This document shows positions 60,041-64,000 of a stretch of 64,000 bases of DNA, in pieces. Position 1 is the first letter of the stretch, and each line of letters begins with the position of its first letter. This stretch comes from Pseudomonadota bacterium. GTDB lineage: Bacteria; Desulfobacterota; Desulfobacteria; Desulfobacterales; Desulfobacteraceae. The translations under genes and the position numbers were made by a program. Where the stretch lies: the NCBI GenBank assembly GCA_018821535.1, contig JAHJLV010000060.1, forward strand, positions 124,001 to 188,000, in the 5' to 3' direction. The notes beneath the pieces were generated by a model, which was given only the letters and a program-made list of their open reading frames with translations, did not search any database and had not been told where the DNA came from.

Positions 60041-62950
60041 ATGGTGAAAGATACAGACTTGAACTCCCGTTCCAGGGAACTGGACCGGATTATTGTAAAA
60101 GGTGCGCGCGAGCATAATCTTAAGAATATTGATGTGGATATTCCCAAAAAAAAGATGGTGGTGTTCACCGGGGTGTCCGGTTCCGGCAAATCCAGCCTGG
60201 CCTTTGACACGATTTTTGCAGAGGGCCAGCGCAGGTATGTGGAGTCTTTATCTTCCTATGCCCGTCAGTTTATCGGCCAGATGGAAAAGCCCAAATATGA
60301 CACTATCCGGGGATTAAGCCCCACCATTGCCATTGAGCAGAAGGCAGCCAGTAAAAATCCGCGTTCAACCGTGGGAACAATCACGGAAATTTATGATTAT
60401 TTAAGGGTTTTGTATGCCCGGGTGGGGACTCAGTATTGCTGTAAGTGCGGGAAAAAAGTCGGACGCGGTCATGCCCAGAGCATGGTGTCCCAGATTCTGT
60501 CACTGCCGGAAAACTCAAAAATTCTTATTCTGGCACCTGTGGTGGAAAACCGGAAGGGAGAGCACAGAGAGAGACTGGAAGAGCTTAAAAAACAGGGGTA
60601 TGCAAGGGTTCGTGTGGACGGGGTGGTTCAGGAAATTGAAAATGTCCAGAGTCTGGCAAAAAATAAAAAACACCATATTGATGTGGTGGTGGACCGCCTG
60701 GTGATACAGTCCAGCGATGATTTTCAGAAGCGTCTGACAGATTCTGTTGAAACCGCATTGAAGCTGGGAAACGGTCAGATGATCGTCCATATGATGGACA
60801 GAGAAGACCTTAAAATGAGTGAGGCCCGTTCCTGCTGCGGGATTGCTTATCCGGAGCTGGCACCCCAGATATTTTCCTTTAATTCACCACTGGGGATGTG
60901 CCCGGACTGTAACGGGATCGGGACCCTGCTGTCCATGGATGTGGACAAGATTATTCCCTATACGGAGTTAAGTATCCGCCAGGGAGCCATTATTCCATGG
61001 AAAAATTATTTTCTTAAAAAACCCCGGTTTCAGAATGATAATTCCTGGGGGGCAAGTCAGCTTAAGGCCATGGAAACCCAGTGGGGCATTGATTTTGATC
61101 TGCCATGGGAAAAACTGCCCAAAGCAGACCGGGATCTTTTGCTGTACGGCTCCAGAAACAAGGAAATGACGGTGAACTGGAATTCTGCCAAGATTCAGGG
61201 AGAATTCACCCGGACCCATGAAGGGCTGATCCATACCTTGATGCGCCGATATAAAGCCACCCAGTCCGAAACCCAGAAAAAATATTATACTGAATTCATG
61301 ACATCGGCAACCTGTAAGGCCTGCAAGGGCAAGCGGCTGAAAGATGAGGTGCTGCACGTTCATATTAAAGAAAAATCAATTATTGATGTCACGGCCATGA
61401 CCGTTGGCCAGGCATTTGATTTTATCAATGCTCTGGATTTGTCAGGAAATAAAAAACTGATTGCCGAAGAGCTTCTCAAGGAAATCTCCGATCGGCTGGG
61501 GTTTCTGGTAAATGTGGGACTGGATTATCTGTCTTTAGACCGAAGCGGCCCCACCCTTTCCGGCGGCGAGTCCCAGAGAATCCGGCTGGCCTCCCAGGTG
61601 GGATCGGAACTGACCGGAGTACTGTATATCCTTGATGAACCCTCCATTGGCCTGCACCAGCGGGATAATGTCAAGCTTTTACGGACCCTGCACCATCTGC
61701 GGGATATCGGCAATACGCTGATTATTGTGGAACATGATCAGGAAACCATGGAAAAATCAGACTGGATTGTGGATATCGGTCCCGGAGCAGGTCATCTTGG
61801 CGGGCAGGTGGTTGCTGTGGGCACACCAGATCAGATTAAAAAGAATCCTCAGTCCATTACGGGAAGTTTTTTAACCGGCAAGGACAGAATCGAGATTCCA
61901 GAAAAGCGCAAAAAACCCGACACAAAATCTGATAAATGGATCACCATTGTCAATGCATCGGAAAATAATCTAAAGCATATTTGTGTAAAAATTCCGCTGG
62001 GGCTGTTTGTGGCCGTAACCGGTGTGTCCGGGGCAGGCAAATCAACCCTGATCAACCAGATTCTGTATCCGGCATTGGCTGTTGAACTGCACGGATCAAA
62101 AATGATGGTGGGAAAACATGAAAAAATCACAGGTCTGAATCACCTGAACAAAATCATCAATATTGATCAGAAACCCATCGGCAGAACGCCCCGCAGCAAT
62201 CCGGCCACATACACCAAGGTGTTTGACCATATCCGGGATTTTTATGAAATGCTGCCCGAGTCCAGGGCCCGGGGATATAAAAAAGGGCGGTATTCATTTA
62301 ATGTCAAGGGGGGCCGCTGTGAAGCCTGCCGGGGTGACGGGTATATAAAAGTGGAAATGCATTTTCTGGCAGATGTGTTTGTTCCCTGTGAGGTCTGTAA
62401 AAGCAAACGGTTCAACCGTTCAACCCTGGAAATAAAGTATAAGGGCCATTCCATTTCAGATGTTCTGGATCTGTCTGTCCTGCAGGCCAAAGAACTGTTT
62501 GACTCTCACCCTAAAATTGTCAATATTCTGGATACATTAATGGATGTGGGATTGTCCTATATTAAACTGGGGCAGGCAGCCACTACCTTGTCCGGCGGAG
62601 AAGCCCAGCGCATAAAGCTTGCCCGGGAACTGGCCAAAAGAGATACCGGGGACACCCTGTATATTCTGGATGAACCCACCACCGGGCTGCATTTTCAGGA
62701 TATAAAACTGCTGCTTAAGGTTTTGTCCCGGCTGACAAAGGCCGGAAATACAGTGATTATTATTGAACATAATATGGATGTGATAAAAACCGCCGACTGG
62801 GTACTGGACTTAGGGCCTGAAGGCGGCAGCAGCGGCGGGGAACTGATTGCCCAGGGGTCGCCTGAAACAATTGCAGCGTCCGCACACAGTTATACCGGGC
62901 AGTATTTAAAGCAGGTTTTAAATCCAGTTTTCAATCCGGTAAAAACCTGA
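60041..62950 (+). CDS. uvrA: Excinuclease ABC subunit A
   Basis: Damage-recognition ATPase of nucleotide excision repair. About 969 residues with two ABC ATPase modules (Walker A GVSGSGKSS and GVSGAGKST; signatures LSGGESQRIRLASQVG and LSGGEAQRIKLARELA). The second zinc finger (CEACRGDGY ... CEVC) is intact. At the first zinc module only CCG and CPDCNG are seen, so one CxxC is reduced. ATG 60041 is preferred (GGAG at 60032-60035); earlier in-frame starts (59984 GTG, 60002 ATG) would add up to 19 residues. Confidence 0.96.
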   Translation: MVKDTDLNSRSRELDRIIVKGAREHNLKNIDVDIPKKKMVVFTGVSGSGKSSLAFDTIFAEGQRRYVESLSSYARQFIGQMEKPKYDTIRGLSPTIAIEQKAASKNPRSTVGTITEIYDYLRVLYARVGTQYCCKCGKKVGRGHAQSMVSQILSLPENSKILILAPVVENRKGEHRERLEELKKQGYARVRVDGVVQEIENVQSLAKNKKHHIDVVVDRLVIQSSDDFQKRLTDSVETALKLGNGQMIVHMMDREDLKMSEARSCCGIAYPELAPQIFSFNSPLGMCPDCNGIGTLLSMDVDKIIPYTELSIRQGAIIPWKNYFLKKPRFQNDNSWGASQLKAMETQWGIDFDLPWEKLPKADRDLLLYGSRNKEMTVNWNSAKIQGEFTRTHEGLIHTLMRRYKATQSETQKKYYTEFMTSATCKACKGKRLKDEVLHVHIKEKSIIDVTAMTVGQAFDFINALDLSGNKKLIAEELLKEISDRLGFLVNVGLDYLSLDRSGPTLSGGESQRIRLASQVGSELTGVLYILDEPSIGLHQRDNVKLLRTLHHLRDIGNTLIIVEHDQETMEKSDWIVDIGPGAGHLGGQVVAVGTPDQIKKNPQSITGSFLTGKDRIEIPEKRKKPDTKSDKWITIVNASENNLKHICVKIPLGLFVAVTGVSGAGKSTLINQILYPALAVELHGSKMMVGKHEKITGLNHLNKIINIDQKPIGRTPRSNPATYTKVFDHIRDFYEMLPESRARGYKKGRYSFNVKGGRCEACRGDGYIKVEMHFLADVFVPCEVCKSKRFNRSTLEIKYKGHSISDVLDLSVLQAKELFDSHPKIVNILDTLMDVGLSYIKLGQAATTLSGGEAQRIKLARELAKRDTGDTLYILDEPTTGLHFQDIKLLLKVLSRLTKAGNTVIIIEHNMDVIKTADWVLDLGPEGGSSGGELIAQGSPETIAASAHSYTGQYLKQVLNPVFNPVKT

Positions 62951-63023
62951 TATATCATCGAGAATTAAAATAGAGGGCTGGGATTAAAACAAACGGGCCG
63001 GAATAAAACAGGGGGGAAAATAT

Positions 63024-63779
63024 ATGATGCTTTTAAAATGGGTGATCCGCCCGTATCTGTATTTTCAGTATCTTTTTTCAAAATTCGCACGAACCGGAGC
63101 GTTTGGAAAAGATCATGCTGAATATATGACTGCCCCGTATCAGAACACCGGAAATTCGGTAAAAGACGGGTTGTTCAGGCATCATGTCAAACAATTCCAT
63201 GAATCCTCGTGTTCTGTTGCTTCTGTGGTATCCGTGATCAACACTCTTTTGGAAAGCCAGGGGAAATTGACCGGTTTACCCTTGACCCAGCATGACCTGC
63301 TGGAAACCGTAAGGGCTGCCCACTGGAAAGAACGCATGGGTAAAGACGGCTATAAAGGGCGCAGAGGATTACCCCTTGAAGTTCTCGGGCAGGTGGTCAA
63401 GGCCAGTCTGGATGTCCATAAAATTCAATATCGTTCTGTTGAAATTGTCCAGACCTTAAAGAATCGAAAAAAATCCGTACAGATTAAACAGGATTTAAAA
63501 ACCCGGCTTGAACGATTTGAAAAACAGGGGGATTCCATTATCATTGCCCATTTTGATCAGGGCAGTTTTCTTCCGGAGCTTCACATTCCCCATATTTCTC
63601 CGGTGGGAGGATTTGATCCGGCATCTGAAAGCGTAACCATCCTGGATGTGGATTCCACCCAGGATTATCCTTATAAGGTGAGTCTTGAAACCTTTTATAA
63701 GGGGGTGTCATATGATTATAATTATATGTTCCGCAGATATGGTTACGGTGAGGGCGGCTATGTTTTTATCCAGCTTTAA
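63024..63779 (+). CDS. Phytochelatin synthase-like cysteine peptidase
   Basis: 251 residues. The catalytic triad is visible: C63 in QFHESSCSVASVVSVINTL, a His in PHISPVGGFDP and an Asp in VTILDVD, as in phytochelatin synthase (PF05023) and its bacterial relatives, which cleave glycine from glutathione or make short gamma-Glu-Cys polymers. There is a hydrophobic first helix and no clear secretion signal. The ATG follows a G-rich ribosome site (GGGGGG). It stands 73 bp after uvrA in the same direction. Confidence 0.78.
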   Translation: MMLLKWVIRPYLYFQYLFSKFARTGAFGKDHAEYMTAPYQNTGNSVKDGLFRHHVKQFHESSCSVASVVSVINTLLESQGKLTGLPLTQHDLLETVRAAHWKERMGKDGYKGRRGLPLEVLGQVVKASLDVHKIQYRSVEIVQTLKNRKKSVQIKQDLKTRLERFEKQGDSIIIAHFDQGSFLPELHIPHISPVGGFDPASESVTILDVDSTQDYPYKVSLETFYKGVSYDYNYMFRRYGYGEGGYVFIQL

Positions 63780-63860
63780 CGGATACTGTTATGACACCGT
63801 ACCAGTTTTGGCGACCATGCCTATATACACAATTGGCTTTTAATATGGAATGAGGGCAAT

Positions 63861-64000
63861 ATGCTTGTTATTTTAATCAGTTTTGCATTTGGATTCGGAC
63901 TTGTTTTATCCCGTATCGGCCTGCCTCCCATGGTGGGATTTCTGGTGGCAGGCTTTGCCTACAACATGGCAGGGCTGGTACCGCCCAATGGATTGAATAT
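63861..64000 (+). CDS. CPA2 cation:proton antiporter (KefB-like), 3' end outside window
   Basis: Only the first 46 codons are present. MLVILISFAFGFGLVLSRIG is the opening helix and LPPMVGFLVAGFAYNMAG the second; LPPMVGFLVAG is a CPA2 hallmark. TGAGGGC precedes the ATG. The transported cation and any TrkA-N regulatory domain lie beyond the window. Confidence 0.75.
   Translation, partial: MLVILISFAFGFGLVLSRIGLPPMVGFLVAGFAYNMAGLVPPNGLN

Noticed and set aside
1..64000. CRISPR array, tRNA, rRNA, transposase or phage genes
   Set aside because: No regularly spaced repeats, cloverleaf-type sequences, transposase motifs or phage structural genes were recognised on either strand.

Overview
The window is one contiguous stretch of a Gram-negative, anaerobic-type genome. 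The best fit is a sulfate-reducing deltaproteobacterium (Desulfobacterota, Desulfobacter/Desulfobacula-like). This rests on gene content only: ThiH-type oxygen-sensitive thiamine synthesis, a ThiC-like 5-hydroxybenzimidazole synthase beside cobT, futalosine-pathway MqnD, FmdE, many two-component and cyclic-nucleotide proteins, PEP-CTERM proteins and a type I secretion locus. No rRNA or tRNA gene, CRISPR array, prophage or insertion sequence was seen.

Layout. 1-7.7 kb: 3' part of rlmN, a diguanylate cyclase, then on the minus strand a YcaO-TPR gene with a CoA-transferase/GNAT fusion, an ECF sigma factor with a soluble zinc anti-sigma, and mutY. 7.8-13.3 kb: histidine kinase plus sigma-54 activator, followed by a DUF2318 protein, an HMA-like membrane protein and an FtsX-type ABC exporter pair. 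13.3-19.2 kb (minus): LuxR-type regulator, an SLC13 carboxylate transporter with a receiver-CBS protein, and a hybrid kinase. 19.4-22.0 kb (minus): cobalamin riboswitch, bzaF, cobT. 23.0-28.2 kb (plus): TPP riboswitch and the operon thiS-thiG-thiH-thiF-thiD2E-thiC. 28.2-36.6 kb: a DUF4143 ATPase behind a perfect palindromic promoter, a kinase/UV-glycosylase/FmdE operon, an oxidoreductase, an RNA methyltransferase and unknown membrane genes. 36.9-39.3 kb: an AT-rich insert with two PEP-CTERM genes, two attC-like sites and a BrnTA-type toxin-antitoxin pair, resembling integron cassettes without an integrase. 40.2-42.6 kb: NitT/TauT-type ABC importer. 42.6-51.5 kb: CHASE2 nucleotide cyclase, a FecR/RTX secreted protein and its complete type I exporter. 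51.5-59.8 kb (minus): a long compact housekeeping operon (DUF2752, small membrane protein, mqnD, tilS, ftsH, folP, ybbR-like, coaX, TIGR03790). 60.0-64.0 kb: uvrA, a phytochelatin-synthase-like protein and the start of a CPA2 antiporter.

How it fits together. Two cofactor loci share the ThiC fold and the substrate aminoimidazole ribotide, but each is read out by its own riboswitch: B12 for the lower-ligand branch and TPP for thiamine. The most unusual parts are the cassette-like insert, the palindrome that contains a promoter ending at the start codon of the ATPase gene, and the FecR/RTX protein secreted next to a CHASE2 cyclase.
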